A model generated the notes under the pieces. That model was not told the origin of the DNA, ran no database searches, and saw nothing but the letters and a program-made list of their open reading frames with translations. A program made the position numbers and the translations under genes. From CAYSPT01 sp964432985 (lineage in GTDB: Bacteria; Muiribacteriota; CAYSPT01): DNA of 30,721 nucleotides. The stretch spans positions 1 to 30,721 of the forward strand of contig CAYSPT010000059.1 of assembly GCA_964432985.1 (NCBI GenBank), written 5' to 3'. Positions 15,665 to 24,164 of this stretch are shown piece by piece; the first letter of the stretch is position 1; each line of letters opens with the position of its first letter.

Positions 15665-18328
15665 TTGTCTGAATATTGCCCGGAGTGCCGCCGTGAGGTT
15701 TCGGAGAATGACCGATTTTGCCCGTTTTGCGGGTACCCGCTGGCACACAATCCGTCTATTCTGCAAGAAGAGTACGATCACATCGAGTACCTGGTAGACC
15801 AGGCCCATGGATGGGTAGATCAGGGGATCGTGTTCCCGATCGTTGTTGACACTATTGAAGAAGTGTATCGGGACAGACAGGAGAAGATAAAGCTGGCCCT
15901 GGAAAAATTACCAGAGCAACCCGTGGTCAGTCTTGACGAACCTGTTTCTTTGGTACTTCATGAGGAAGCTGCTGCCGAAAAACAGGACGCAACGACGCTG
16001 CCATATCCTGAACTCGTAACTGATCACGCATTCTCGTCTGAACCGGAAACTGCCGCTTCTCCCGCCGGGGAGCTTCCAGCACAGCCATTCTCAAAAGAGG
16101 TCGGAATAGTCGCAGGCCTGCTCAAAAAGGCCGGGTCTGAAGAATTCATCAAATGGGGGGTATGGTTGAGTGCCGGTTTCGTATTGCTGGCGGTCACACT
16201 GCTTCTGGGAGAGTCGCTTCTGGTGGAATCTCAGTTGAAGGCTATCGTGTCTTTTATGGCGGCCGTTTTGGTCTATCTGGCCGGTTGGGGCCTGGTGAGA
16301 CGGGACGTGCGGCGGACCGGAATAGCTGTCATGTTTCTCGGGCAAACGGGCATGATGGTCTTTCTTTCCAGAGTGGTTTTTGCTGCTTCCTGGGGAGAGT
16401 GGCAAACCGGCCTGGCACTCGGGTTCTCCGGGCTGGGAATTTTTCTTGGATCAGCTCTTATTACCGGCAATGCCATATTCGCTGCTATCGGGGCTGTTCT
16501 GCTGGTATTGTCGGGGACAGCTCCTTTTTTTGCCAGTTCTGTGTTCACGATGTGGTGGCCGGGTGTACTCGGTTTGTTTTCATGTAGTATTCTTTGCATC
16601 AGCTTATTACTTTCTCTTATCCGCCCAGCTTCCCATACACTATGTATGAGGCTTGACATGGTTGGTCGTACCGGGATCTGGCTGGCCGGTATATCATTGC
16701 TCCATGGAAGACCTGTCAACCACTCGATCCTGGCAGTCTCTTGGTTGATACTGGGCCTGGGATTCCTGCTGTCAGATCGGGAAAAGAGGGAACTGCTTCA
16801 CCAGGTACCTGGTTTTGCCGCCCTGGGAGCAGCACTAACATATTTATTTCTTTCACTGGCTCCCTGGCTGCCGTCGTCATACAGTGCGCTTTTTCTCTCG
16901 GGGTGTTTGCTGGCAGCCTGTGGGGCAGCTACGGTTTCTATCATCCGTCCGGATTTCAGAAAAAGCTTGATTCTTGGTGGAACGGTGCTCATGGGAGTAT
17001 CTCTTATATGGTGTTTCCTCGTTTTTGCTGCCCGCGGGCGGCAGGTTTTGGGAAGTCTGGGTTTTCTGACGGTCGTGTCAGGTATCTACTGTCTTTTACT
17101 CCAGAGAATGAGAAAACCGTTCTTTTCCAGACAGGAAGCTCACCTTGCTTCCTGGTTATTCTTTTCTGCTGCTTTGATAGCCTGTGTAGAAACAATAGCG
17201 TACAGCGGCTCATATGTTAAATTTTTGATCTATTGTGCTTTTGGAGTTGGTTCTTATGTGCTGGCGATGACGAATCGGGAACATCTCATCCCCGGTGTGG
17301 TTATCCTGCATCTGGCCGCCTTGTGTTCCGCTGCAGTGACAAGCATCGGTTTACCATCTGCCTGGTTTCCCCTGCTGTTTGCTTCGTGCGCAGTGGCCTG
17401 TTTCATCCGTTTGGCACAGAAAAAAAGAATGTTTTGGCTTGTGTATATGACCGTTGTCCCGATTTTTATCGTTGGATACAGGTTAACCTGTTCCCTGCAT
17501 TTCGCCGCAGGCGCTGTTTCTGTCTGGATGATTGTATTTGGATGGCTGTACGTGTTTGCCGCCGTGGCTATTAAACAATGGGTACGTGAGCTCGTGGCGC
17601 CGCTTCGTCTCACCGGCAACCTGGCTGTGTGCCTTTCCTGCATACTTTTTCTTATTGGCGTGGCGCGGGGAGAGCCTTGGAGTGCGTCTTCCATGACCGG
17701 CCTTCTTGCTCCCTACGTGTCTTGTGTTCTTGCCGCCCTGTTCTGGGTCGTATGGAGTGTGTTTGCAGACAACCCCCGTATAATATACCTGGCCGGTGTT
17801 GTTATCGCGGCTGGATTTTGTCTCGCATTTGTTCACATAGGTTTTAGTCATTGGATTTTCTACGCTGTTCCATGGAGTGCCCTCGTTTTTCTCATCAGAT
17901 TTACAGACAGAAAATGGAAACCTCAAGGATGGATAGCCACTTATAGGATTCCCGATAATTGGAAAAGTAGTGTTGGCGCCCTGATAATCATGGTCCCGGG
18001 ATTTATCCATTCTCTTACCTCTCCAGATCCTTTTCTCGGGACGGTTGAAGTCGTGCTTATATCGTCAGTATTTCTTCTCTCTGGTCTGGTGATGAAATCG
18101 AAAGTGTGGCTTTCCATGGGACTATTCTTCCTGGGGCTGGAGGTGCTGGTTTTGCTTACTCTCTCCATTCCTTTTCAAGGACTGGGATGGGGAGAGATTT
18201 TGTTGGGTGCGGGACTGACCGGTTTGATTATCACTGTTTTGCTTCAAAGGAACAATCGACAGTACCTGGGCTCGTTCTTTTCTCTATGTCAAAAAAGGGT
18301 TCATCTTCTACTGGGTGAGTTTCACTGA
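15665..18328 (+). CDS. Zinc-ribbon polytopic membrane protein, about 25 helices
   Basis: I do not recognise a named family. The first 25 residues form a zinc ribbon (Cys5, Cys8, Cys19, Cys22: CPEC...CPFC). A charged cytoplasmic stretch to about residue 160 follows, then some 25 hydrophobic segments to near the C-terminus (887 residues in all), with short loops and no conserved polar active-site motif that I can see. The general design recalls large uncharacterised membrane proteins such as DUF2339/DUF2157, but I cannot assign it. The start is TTG 15665 with a G-rich site (AGGGGG) about 10 nt upstream; the ATG at 15655 runs into a stop in its own frame. Fifth gene in the unit. Confidence 0.82.
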   Translation: MSEYCPECRREVSENDRFCPFCGYPLAHNPSILQEEYDHIEYLVDQAHGWVDQGIVFPIVVDTIEEVYRDRQEKIKLALEKLPEQPVVSLDEPVSLVLHEEAAAEKQDATTLPYPELVTDHAFSSEPETAASPAGELPAQPFSKEVGIVAGLLKKAGSEEFIKWGVWLSAGFVLLAVTLLLGESLLVESQLKAIVSFMAAVLVYLAGWGLVRRDVRRTGIAVMFLGQTGMMVFLSRVVFAASWGEWQTGLALGFSGLGIFLGSALITGNAIFAAIGAVLLVLSGTAPFFASSVFTMWWPGVLGLFSCSILCISLLLSLIRPASHTLCMRLDMVGRTGIWLAGISLLHGRPVNHSILAVSWLILGLGFLLSDREKRELLHQVPGFAALGAALTYLFLSLAPWLPSSYSALFLSGCLLAACGAATVSIIRPDFRKSLILGGTVLMGVSLIWCFLVFAARGRQVLGSLGFLTVVSGIYCLLLQRMRKPFFSRQEAHLASWLFFSAALIACVETIAYSGSYVKFLIYCAFGVGSYVLAMTNREHLIPGVVILHLAALCSAAVTSIGLPSAWFPLLFASCAVACFIRLAQKKRMFWLVYMTVVPIFIVGYRLTCSLHFAAGAVSVWMIVFGWLYVFAAVAIKQWVRELVAPLRLTGNLAVCLSCILFLIGVARGEPWSASSMTGLLAPYVSCVLAALFWVVWSVFADNPRIIYLAGVVIAAGFCLAFVHIGFSHWIFYAVPWSALVFLIRFTDRKWKPQGWIATYRIPDNWKSSVGALIIMVPGFIHSLTSPDPFLGTVEVVLISSVFLLSGLVMKSKVWLSMGLFFLGLEVLVLLTLSIPFQGLGWGEILLGAGLTGLIITVLLQRNNRQYLGSFFSLCQKRVHLLLGEFH

Positions 18329-18383
18329 AAATTGACCTCATTCCCGGGGCGTGGTATCCTTTCTGCGGGAGGCTAAAAACCGC

Positions 18384-19658
18384 ATGCCGCGTCGTCCATA
18401 CCCTGTCATACTGTCCATCGTGGTGGGGAGTATCTTCCTGATGGTCTTCACGATGCCTGCCCGGGTGGAGATGTTTGAAGAAGATGAGGTGTTATTCGAA
18501 ACAGGACTCAACCTCTGTGACCAGGGGAAATATTCTGAAGCGTTGTCACGGTTTGAGCGTCTGGTAACCACCTGTCCGGCGAGTTCATGGAGTGATGACG
18601 CTCACTATCTTATGGGAGAATGTGAACTGGCGCTGGGACAGGTTGACCGGGCAATAGAACATTTTAAAAAAGCGGTTGTTGAAGCTGATAANNNNNNNNN
18701 NNNNNNNNNNNNNNNNNNNNNNNNNNNNNNNNNNNNNNNNNNNNNNNNNNNNNNNNNNNNNNNNNNNNNNNNNNNNNNNNNNNNNNNNNNNCGGATTTCA
18801 TCGGCGATTATCGTATATCAGCGGCTTCTTGAACTCTATCCTGATACCTTGTGGCAATCCGATGTCTGGTATATGCTCGCCGAATCGTATGTTGCCGTCG
18901 GCAATCTGGAAAAAGCGGTGAACGCTTACCGGCAGGTACTCAGGTGGTCAACCAGTTCGACGCTTTCTGCGGATGCCCAGTTTATGCTGGGAGAATGCTA
19001 CATGGGAATGAAACAGTTACCGCAGGCGCTTGAAAGCTACCAGCTGCTGGTTGATAATTTCCCTGCCAGTGACTGGGTTGGTGATGCGCACTATATGGTT
19101 GGAGAAGTGTATCGCAAGCTTGGAGATTATCAGATGGCCAGTGAAACGTTCAAAACACTGGTTAAGCATTTTCCCGGCAGCAAGTGGCGGGGAGATATTA
19201 AGGAATATCTTTCGACTTTCAAGGATGCGGCGTACTCCGAAGGAACTCCCCCTCCCACCACTGCTGAAGCACGAGTAGCTATTACCAGCGGCGATGTGGA
19301 AGAGCACTGGTTACTGGGATTACGGTACAAAAACCACGGGGAATATCGTCAGGCACTCAAAGAATTCCTCCGTGTTCTTGCCCTTGACCCGACCAGAGTT
19401 GAAGCTCTGGTCATCAGCGCTTTGTTGAACCAGCAACTCGGCGATCTCAAGGAGGCTTTGCCTCTTCTGGAGAGGGCCATGGCTCTCGAACCGAACAACC
19501 TGGAGATCGTATCGCTTTATGGTTACCTGTGCTATTTGGCCGGGGAGTACGTGAAATCCGTGGAAGCCTATAAAAAAGTAGCAATTGCTGATCCCGGCGG
19601 GCAATTTGGACGGGAGGCCAACCGAGCCCTTCGACGAGTCCGCAAGAAGCTTGAGTGA
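18384..19658 (+). CDS. Exported TPR protein, interrupted by an assembly gap
   Basis: Signal-anchor or signal peptide MPRRPYPVILSIVVG, then TPR-like repeats of the YPDTLWQSDVWYMLAESY type before and after the gap, and three canonical TPRs at the C-terminus (HGEYRQALKEFLRVLALDP and following). I prefer ATG 18384, with GGAGG 11 nt upstream, over GTG 18351. The 100-N gap (18692-18791) is a placeholder, so the true length and frame continuity are unknown; both sides are open in the same reading frame as drawn. It resembles the giant TPR protein in repeat style and probably acts in the same envelope assembly. No lipobox. Confidence 0.8.
   Translation: MPRRPYPVILSIVVGSIFLMVFTMPARVEMFEEDEVLFETGLNLCDQGKYSEALSRFERLVTTCPASSWSDDAHYLMGECELALGQVDRAIEHFKKAVVEADXXXXXXXXXXXXXXXXXXXXXXXXXXXXXXXXXXRISSAIIVYQRLLELYPDTLWQSDVWYMLAESYVAVGNLEKAVNAYRQVLRWSTSSTLSADAQFMLGECYMGMKQLPQALESYQLLVDNFPASDWVGDAHYMVGEVYRKLGDYQMASETFKTLVKHFPGSKWRGDIKEYLSTFKDAAYSEGTPPPTTAEARVAITSGDVEEHWLLGLRYKNHGEYRQALKEFLRVLALDPTRVEALVISALLNQQLGDLKEALPLLERAMALEPNNLEIVSLYGYLCYLAGEYVKSVEAYKKVAIADPGGQFGREANRALRRVRKKLE
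18692..18791. other. Assembly gap (100 N)
   Basis: Exactly 100 N, the usual placeholder for unknown length. It falls within TPR-coding DNA, where similar repeats could have broken the assembly. Confidence 0.99.
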
Positions 19659-19670
19659 GGTCCGGTGAGA

Positions 19671-20249
19671 ATGCTGGTCATTCCCAGGTTTGTGTTGCAT
19701 CTTTTGTTCATATTCTGTTATCTTCCTGTTGTCATATCTCCGGGAACACGGCAGGTTTTGACCCGGAAACATTTTAACGCGGCTCTGGCCGCTCATGAAG
19801 AAGGGCGTCTTCAACAGGCTGCCAGAGAATATTCCGCTGCGGCGTTCTACGGAGGAACGTCGCCGGAAATATTGAATAATTCCGGCACTGTTTTCCTGGA
19901 ATTAGGATCCTATGATAAAGCGCTTGAAGTATTGATTCAGGCCAAACGTCAAGCACCGTCGATGCTGGCTGTTCGGGTGAACTTGGGGTTGGTGTATTAC
20001 GAATTGGCACGGTGGGAAAGCCTGCGTAAGGAAAGCCAGGAAATACTGGCAATGGGAATTGAAGAAGGTTGGGCCTATTTCGGACAAGGTGTCGCTTTAT
20101 ATCACCTGGGAGAGTACAAGTCCGCCTACCGGAGTTTGAAGTTATCTCTTCATAAAAAAACGCCGGTCGAGTACGATTTTTCAAGTGAAGCAAGAAGGCT
20201 TCTAAGAAAAATCGAACTCTTATCCGGAGGAACAGGCAGGTTCAGGTAG
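19671..20249 (+). CDS. Small exported TPR protein
   Basis: About 192 residues. The N-terminus MLVIPRFVLHLLFIFCYLPVVIS looks like a signal peptide or anchor. It is followed by three to four TPRs: HFNAALAAHEEGRLQQAAREY, ILNNSGTVFLELGSYDKALEV, VRVNLGLVYYELARWESL and YFGQGVALYHLGEYKSAYRSL. ATG 19671 lies 10 nt after GAGG; GTG 19665, at 4 nt, is the alternative. It starts just after the larger TPR gene, and its stop TAG shares a base with the next start. A periplasmic protein-interaction role is likely. Partner unknown. Confidence 0.82.
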   Translation: MLVIPRFVLHLLFIFCYLPVVISPGTRQVLTRKHFNAALAAHEEGRLQQAAREYSAAAFYGGTSPEILNNSGTVFLELGSYDKALEVLIQAKRQAPSMLAVRVNLGLVYYELARWESLRKESQEILAMGIEEGWAYFGQGVALYHLGEYKSAYRSLKLSLHKKTPVEYDFSSEARRLLRKIELLSGGTGRFR

Positions 20250-20638
20250 TGAGCAATCATTCAATTCTCGTTCTGGACAATGCGCGATACATCGTTCAGA
20301 TCGTTTCTTTCAACCTGAGGAAAAAGGGATTTAGAGTGCTGGAAACCTACTCGGGGGAAGAAGCGCTCGACACCATCTCCCGCGATCAGGTAGATCTGGT
20401 CATTCTTGATGTTCTGTTATCGGGGATCAATGGATTTGAAGTGTGCAAGAGAATCAAGAACAATCCTGATAGTGCTCATATACCGGTTATTATTCTCACG
20501 GCCAAAGGCCAGGAGTTCGACCGCCAGCGGGGGCACAAGATGGGGGCGGATGTGTATATGACAAAACCCTTCAGTCCCCGAAGGCTGGTTGAGAAGGTAA
20601 CCGAGATTCTCTCTCCCGCAGAGCGTGTTGAGGAGTAA
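20249..20638 (+). CDS. Single-domain response regulator (receiver only)
   Basis: 129 residues, all receiver. Strand 1 is SILVLDNAR, with Asp10 and Asn11 at the acidic-pair position. The phosphoacceptor is Asp54 in LVILDVLLSGINGFEV, the switch residue Thr84 in IILTAKG, and the conserved Lys106 in MTKPFSP. No DNA-binding or enzymatic output is present, so it acts by protein contact. GTG 20249 overlaps the TPR stop by one base. The GAF/PP2C regulator starts 5 nt later, so the two are probably made together and the receiver may control that enzyme. No histidine kinase lies in the window. Confidence 0.93.
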   Translation: MSNHSILVLDNARYIVQIVSFNLRKKGFRVLETYSGEEALDTISRDQVDLVILDVLLSGINGFEVCKRIKNNPDSAHIPVIILTAKGQEFDRQRGHKMGADVYMTKPFSPRRLVEKVTEILSPAERVEE

Positions 20639-20643
20639 CCCTG

Positions 20644-23367
20644 GTGACAGCACAGTCGGCCGGTTATAAAAAGAAGACCCGTAAATCCAGTGCATTCATG
20701 AAGAAACTGGAATTATTGTCGCATGCCGGTCAGCTCAGCACCTCGGAAAAACCTCTCCCGGAAGTACTTCAGGGCCTGCTCGATATCGTGCTGCAACTTG
20801 TGGAAGCTGACCACGGATTACTACTCACCCTTGATCCCAAAAAAGATGAATTGGTAGCCCAGGCCCGTGCTGGTCTGCCAGAGAGTGTCATGTCGCTTCG
20901 CTGGCCAATGGGAGATGGTTTTATCGGCCTGGTGGCCAAAGACTGCCTGCCACTTTTGGTAGATGATCTTCAGTTGAACAAACAGTTCAGGGACAACCAT
21001 TTTGATAATGTCCAGACGTCTGCGTGCATGGGAGTTCCCCTGAAGGTCCAGGACAACATCAGAGGGGTTCTTTACCTGGGCCGCCAGCCGGACAGTTCGT
21101 CGTTCGACCAGGAAAACCTCCGGATGACAACTATGGTAGCATCCTACGCCTCGATCATTATCGAGAACCGCAGGCTGTATCAGGACATCGATTTCCTTTC
21201 CCGTACCGGCGAAAAGGTCAATGCTATTTTAAATGTTGAAGAGGTCCTCAACGCTATTGTCGATATGGCCTGCGAAGGTCTCGACGCCGAGATGGCCTCG
21301 CTTATGCTGTTTGAGGAGCATGAGCCAGTCATGCGGATCCGGGCCGCTCGCGGACTGGACCCGCACATTATCGAGATTGCCCGGGCACGTCCCGGGGAAG
21401 GAATCGCCGGTTGGGTAGCTCTTCACGGTACGCCGCTTCTGGTTACCGATATCGAAAAAGATCCCCGTTTTATGCGGAAAAGCAAGAAGAAATACTCAAC
21501 CAAATCGTTTTTGAGCGTACCCATGAAAGTCAAGGATAAAGTTATCGGCGTGCTCAATGTCAATAACAAGAAATCAGGGTATGTATTTACCAAGGACAAC
21601 CTGGATTTCCTCAGCACACTGGCGCATCAAGCCGCTGGAGCCATTGAAAACGCCCGCTTGTATGAGAGCCTTGTCAAGAAGCAAAAAGACCTGGATGAGC
21701 AGATTGAAGCGATCAGCCGGGCTTATGAGGAGCTTTTCATCCTTCATGAAATCGGCACGTCCATTACTCCCGTGCTGTCCTTCGGGGAAATCATGGAGAA
21801 TATTTTGGAAATGCTCGCCGGCTGCGTGGAAGCGACCGACGTTGCAATATTTCTCGAACCCGACCAGAAAGATTCTCTGCAGGTCAGGAAAATGGTTGGC
21901 GTTAAGGACGAGGGACTCATACATCGGTGGGTCAAGCGGGGAGAAGGGGTTGTCGGTTGGGTTGCTTCCACCGGCATGGCCCTGATGGATACCGACCGGG
22001 AGGAAATAGAGAAAAACAAGATGTTCTTTCTCTTTGATGATCTGGGGAAGCATTTTTTGTGTCTTCCCATCGGCGGTCCGGACAATCTTATGGGAGTGCT
22101 GCTTCTCATCTCGTCCAAGAAAACGTTTTATGAAGAGGACCGCAACCTCCTGACGGTAATATCCAACCGGGTCTACAACGTAATTGAAAATGCTCGTCTC
22201 TACAAAGAAGCTCTCGATAAACAGGCCATGGAGAGGGATATGCAGCTGGCGACGGATATACAGAAACGGCTGCTTCCATCAAAGCTGCCTACCTATCCGG
22301 GCATTGATATCGGGGCGTGGAACATCCCGGCCAAATCCGTGGGTGGGGATTATTTCGACGTACTCGTGCTTCATGACCGCAATAAACTGGGTCTGGTGGT
22401 GGCGGATGTCGCCGGGAAAGGTGTCTCGGCAGCCATGATCATGAGTATGACAAGGAGTCTGCTGCGGGCTGAAGCGTTCGACCACGATTCTCCCAGCAAA
22501 GTGCTGTCCAGCCTTAACGAGCTGCTCCTCGGAGATATCGATCCCAACCTGTATGTAACCATGTTTTACTCCACACTGGATCTCGGAACGTTGAACCTCG
22601 ATTATTCCAAAGCGGGGCACAATCCACCCCTGATTTATCATCGTAAGATCGGAGAATTCGAGCCTCTTGACGTACCCGGCCTTTTCCTGGGTATGTTCGA
22701 AGAAGGATATTACAGTGACCGGATGAAACAGCTGTATTACGGTGACACGTTGATTCTCTACACCGATGGCGTTATCGAAGCCTGTAATCATCGGGAAGAG
22801 AAATACGGTCTTGACCGCATGAAGCAAATCATCTGTGACAATCCTGACCTCGATGCCCAGAGCCTGGTTGACAAGATTTTCCACAGTATTCAAGAGTATA
22901 TCGGGCGGACTCCACTGTATGATGATCTCACTCTGGTTATCGTGAACCTGTTCGAAGGGGGACGTCTGGTTACGGAATTTCTCAGCGAACGTGATCAGAT
23001 GGGAAAGCAGATAGAGAAAATAATCAACGTGCTTGAGTGCCGCGGTATCCCCGAAGAAACAATATTCTGCTTGAGAATTGCCCTGGAAGAAGCGGTGACG
23101 AACGCCATCGAGCACGGAAACAAAGGCGACACATCGAAGAAGGTCTGGATAGATTATGAAACAGGTGAAACCGAGGTGCGGTTCTCTATCAAGGATCAAG
23201 GCCGGGGTTTCAATCATAAAAGTCGGGCGAAAGAACTGGAATCAGCTGAAGTCCTCAGAGACAGGGGAAGAGGTTTGATAATTCTGCGGCAGCTGCTCGA
23301 CGAGGTCAGCTTCAATGAAAAAGGAAATGAGATTACCATGGTGAAGAGTCTTGTGGAACCGGAATAG
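20644..23367 (+). CDS. GAF(x3)-PP2C phosphatase (SpoIIE type)-HATPase regulator
   Basis: Soluble 907-residue regulator. Three GAF domains lie at about 35-180, 190-345 and 365-525, with helical linkers. The PP2C/SpoIIE phosphatase spans about 530-770, with metal residues Asp569 (GGDYFD), Asp588 (VADVAGKG), Asp708 (YTDG) and Asp761 (YDD). A C-terminal GHKL ATPase (780-905) has an N box EEAVTNAIEHG (Glu816, Asn820), DQGRG at 851-855 and GRGL at 875-878, as in RsbW-type anti-sigma kinases. Phosphatase and kinase of a partner-switching module are thus on one chain. The expected target is a STAS anti-anti-sigma factor, which is not in this window. GTG 20644 follows GAGGAG by about 9 nt. Confidence 0.93.
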   Translation: MTAQSAGYKKKTRKSSAFMKKLELLSHAGQLSTSEKPLPEVLQGLLDIVLQLVEADHGLLLTLDPKKDELVAQARAGLPESVMSLRWPMGDGFIGLVAKDCLPLLVDDLQLNKQFRDNHFDNVQTSACMGVPLKVQDNIRGVLYLGRQPDSSSFDQENLRMTTMVASYASIIIENRRLYQDIDFLSRTGEKVNAILNVEEVLNAIVDMACEGLDAEMASLMLFEEHEPVMRIRAARGLDPHIIEIARARPGEGIAGWVALHGTPLLVTDIEKDPRFMRKSKKKYSTKSFLSVPMKVKDKVIGVLNVNNKKSGYVFTKDNLDFLSTLAHQAAGAIENARLYESLVKKQKDLDEQIEAISRAYEELFILHEIGTSITPVLSFGEIMENILEMLAGCVEATDVAIFLEPDQKDSLQVRKMVGVKDEGLIHRWVKRGEGVVGWVASTGMALMDTDREEIEKNKMFFLFDDLGKHFLCLPIGGPDNLMGVLLLISSKKTFYEEDRNLLTVISNRVYNVIENARLYKEALDKQAMERDMQLATDIQKRLLPSKLPTYPGIDIGAWNIPAKSVGGDYFDVLVLHDRNKLGLVVADVAGKGVSAAMIMSMTRSLLRAEAFDHDSPSKVLSSLNELLLGDIDPNLYVTMFYSTLDLGTLNLDYSKAGHNPPLIYHRKIGEFEPLDVPGLFLGMFEEGYYSDRMKQLYYGDTLILYTDGVIEACNHREEKYGLDRMKQIICDNPDLDAQSLVDKIFHSIQEYIGRTPLYDDLTLVIVNLFEGGRLVTEFLSERDQMGKQIEKIINVLECRGIPEETIFCLRIALEEAVTNAIEHGNKGDTSKKVWIDYETGETEVRFSIKDQGRGFNHKSRAKELESAEVLRDRGRGLIILRQLLDEVSFNEKGNEITMVKSLVEPE

Positions 23368-23383
23368 TGAGAGGAACTGCTGG

Positions 23384-23761
23384 ATGGATAGTACCAACTC
23401 TACTGTAGAAAATAGTATGAAGCTTCTCGTTTCTGCTTTACTGGAGAAGAAGGTTGTCAATATCAAGGTGCTCGAAGTCAGTGAGCTTATTGGAGTTACT
23501 GATCACTTCATTATCGGCTCGAGCCTCAATCCGGTTCATCTCAAGGCGGTAGCCGACCACGTTAAGGATGCCCTCAAGCAGAGCAGTGTCCGTCTGCGTC
23601 ATCAGGAAGGGTACAAGGCAAGCAGCTGGATTCTGCTGGATTACGGGGATTTTGTCCTCCATCTTTTTCTCGATGAGCTGAGAACCTACTACGACATAGA
23701 AGGTCTGTGGTCCGACGCTACAGAAGTTCCTCTCGAAGAACTTGTCGAAATAGAGCCATAA
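23384..23761 (+). CDS. rsfS: Ribosome silencing factor RsfS (Iojap family)
   Basis: Binds ribosomal protein L14 and blocks subunit joining when nutrients are low (family knowledge). The 125 residues match the family throughout: LLEKKVVNIKVLEVSEL, DHFIIGSSLNPVHLKAVADHV, EGYKASSWILLDYGDFVLHLF and a C-terminal YYDIEGLWSDA. ATG 23384 lies about 8 nt after AGAGGA; frames that start earlier run into the previous gene. It is last in the plus-strand unit, 16 nt after the GAF/PP2C gene. In many bacteria rsfS lies with nadD or obgE; here it follows a stress-type regulator. Confidence 0.96.
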   Translation: MDSTNSTVENSMKLLVSALLEKKVVNIKVLEVSELIGVTDHFIIGSSLNPVHLKAVADHVKDALKQSSVRLRHQEGYKASSWILLDYGDFVLHLFLDELRTYYDIEGLWSDATEVPLEELVEIEP

Positions 23762-23778
23762 TAACAAAAGCCCGATTC

Positions 23779-23947
23779 CTTTTTTCTTCACTATGAGTCT
23801 CCGCTTGCGATATCCGTAAGCCACAATCGCCGATCGCGCACATCCTGTGCGCGGAACTCGCCCTCCTGGCTCGAACATCCGCTTCTTGATTCGACGATTT
23901 TCGGCAACGGCTATTCGCGCAAGCTCCGACATGTGTGCGAAAAAAGA
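23779..23947. repeat. 169-bp imperfect palindromic element (MITE-like)
   Basis: The outer ends CTTTTTTC and GAAAAAAG, followed inward by CAC-ATG blocks, CTTGCG/CGCAAG, a CCGTAAGCC/GGCAACGG block and ATCGCCGA/TCGACGAT, are mutually inverted. The centre is a perfect 8-bp hairpin with 3-nt loop, CGCGCACATCCTGTGCGCG at 23835-23853. The right arm carries about 36 extra bases. It could form a cruciform or a long RNA hairpin. Confidence 0.82.
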
Positions 23948-23962
23948 AACCTGGCTTTCCTA
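23941..23962 (-). terminator. Weak terminator candidate downstream of glnS
   Basis: On the minus strand AGGAAA-GCCAGG-TTTCTT is followed by four more T. The stem is short and AT-rich, so this is tentative. Confidence 0.3.
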
Positions 23963-24056
23963 TTACGAATCATTCCGGTGCTGGAGAATATTATTTGGTA
24001 TTACTACTGGTTAATCTCCCACAGACCAGCAGAAAGCAGTAAGCAGGCTTGAGATC

Positions 24057-24150
24057 TCTCACCGTTCGCAGCCTTGCCGCCCACTCCAATGTCGCGCATC
24101 GTTCCATGTCACCGTTACCGCCCTCGACTCTGTGAGTGTAGAAAGTGAGG
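24057..24150 (+). repeat. Dispersed intergenic repeat, degenerate copy C
   Basis: Shares GCCCAC, CATCGTTCnATG, CGTTnCCGCCCT and then CTCTG-n-GTGTAGAAAG with copies A and B in the same order, as if it spans the junction of two tandem units. Confidence 0.65.
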
Positions 24151-24164
24151 TATAACAAGCACTA

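Larger units (their letters stand above)
23762..24164. other. Convergent intergenic region between rsfS and glnS
   Basis: 403 bp with no credible gene. It holds a 169-bp imperfect palindrome (23779-23947) and a degenerate copy of the dispersed repeat (24057-24150). A minus-strand frame covering 23438-23932 runs through rsfS and the palindrome and is not a gene. Confidence 0.75.

Noticed and set aside
22279..23217. Long antisense frame (312 codons) opposite the GAF/PP2C gene
   Set aside because: Shadow of a gene with intact phosphatase and ATPase motifs on the other strand; no independent signals.
23438..23932. Minus-strand open frame of 164 codons
   Set aside because: It lies antisense to rsfS over most of its length and begins within the palindromic element; no ribosome site, and rsfS is certain.
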